Made by a program: the position numbers and the translations under genes
In this document: piece by piece, positions 63,514 through 64,000 of the stretch
Layout of the letters: every line of letters starts with the position of its first letter
Position numbering within the stretch: position 1 is the first letter of the stretch
Assembly: GCF_001661345.1 (NCBI RefSeq)
Contig: NW_017962919.1
Location: 248,001 to 312,000 of the forward strand
Direction: 5' to 3'
Origin: Ascoidea rubescens DSM 1968
Lineage: Eukaryota > Ascomycota > Saccharomycetes > Ascoideales > Ascoideaceae
DNA length: 64,000 nt
Notes under the pieces: model-generated
Databases searched by the model: none
What the model saw: the letters and a program-made list of their open reading frames with translations, nothing else
What the model was told of the DNA's origin: nothing

Positions 63514-64000
63514 TTTGAGTAAACGAAATATAAGTGGAAGGAGAACGAGCTGTGTCTGCAATATTATCTGCTGCTGTTGATATATGATCAATGCTCGATG
63601 TGGAGGTTCCTATTATCAAATCGTTTTTTTATTGGATTTGATTTTTTTCAGTTGGACGAAAATTGAAAAAGTGGATTAGAAGCCCGCTTAAACACGTGCA
63701 AAATACCCGTTGCAGTGGTTGGTTTTGAATATGTGTGTTTACGTTTTTGTATGTTTTTGTATGTTTGTGTATGTGTTATGTAATATATTGCGTTAGAATG
63801 CATGTGATCCGTATTGGTGAATCAGCTACATATTTTACTCGATTTGGAAGTGGGTAGGTTTGTTGGAAATTAATGACTTTGCTATAGAAATGAAGATGTG
63901 TAAATAAAGATGCGTAAATGAAGATGTGTAAAAGGAAATGTGTATATATATGGAAATGCAATAGATGAACTAAAAAATTACAATCGTAAGATGTTTTTCT
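63514..64000. promoter_or_regulatory. Upstream region of MNP1
   Basis: No gene. CACGTG at 63693-63698 lies 180 bp upstream of the MNP1 ATG. Small tandem repeats: tgtatgttt units at about 63740-63775 and aagatg(t/c)gtaaa units at about 63892-63945. Confidence 0.6.

Noticed and set aside
1-64000. CRISPR, operon or bacterial signals
   Set aside because: None seen. Introns, CACTAAC branch sites and gene families are those of a yeast nucleus.

Overview
The window looks like nuclear DNA of a budding yeast (Saccharomycotina). It is AT-rich, the genes are compact and almost intron-free, and the orthologues are yeast-type: RPB9, THO1, SHG1, JEM1, RGD1, an AFT-type iron regulator, a PKA catalytic subunit and the D-arabinitol dehydrogenase known from xylose-using yeasts. 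Three genes carry one short 5' intron with GTAAGT/GTATGT donors and CACTAAC or TGCTAAC branch points. Long Asn tracts interrupt many proteins. I cannot name the species.

Positions 1 to about 25,450 are a retrotransposon graveyard. At least six decayed copies of one Ty1/copia family (gag-PR-INT-RT-RNaseH order, LTRs of about 0.9-1 kb) lie end to end. The leftmost copy is inverted and the rest are on the + strand. No host gene is visible there. All copies are broken many times, so they are old. A dense block of copia fossils like this is what marks centromeres in some yeasts, or it may be a subtelomere.

From 25.9 kb onward the window is ordinary gene space: D-arabinitol 2-dehydrogenase (+), RGD1 F-BAR/RhoGAP (-), JEM1 ER J-protein (+), a long cullin (-), SHG1 COMPASS subunit (+) and THO1 (-). 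A 3.8-kb gene-poor gap follows, and then a two-RRM protein (+), a secreted CFEM-like Cys-rich protein (-), a CREG-family flavin-barrel protein (-), a BCAS3-like beta-propeller protein with a hidden first exon (+), an AFT-type regulator (-), an orphan coiled-coil protein (-), PKA catalytic subunit (+), RPB9 with a hidden first exon (-), a large Asn-rich orphan (+) and mitochondrial bL12 (MNP1) with an intron (-).

The genes are mostly unrelated housekeeping and regulatory genes. The one possible theme is iron/heme: a CFEM-like surface protein, a CREG/HugZ-fold protein, a shared promoter dense in GATAAG and CACGTG sites, and an AFT-type factor lie within 9 kb. That AFT protein keeps its DNA-binding domain but has no CDC iron-sensing motif.
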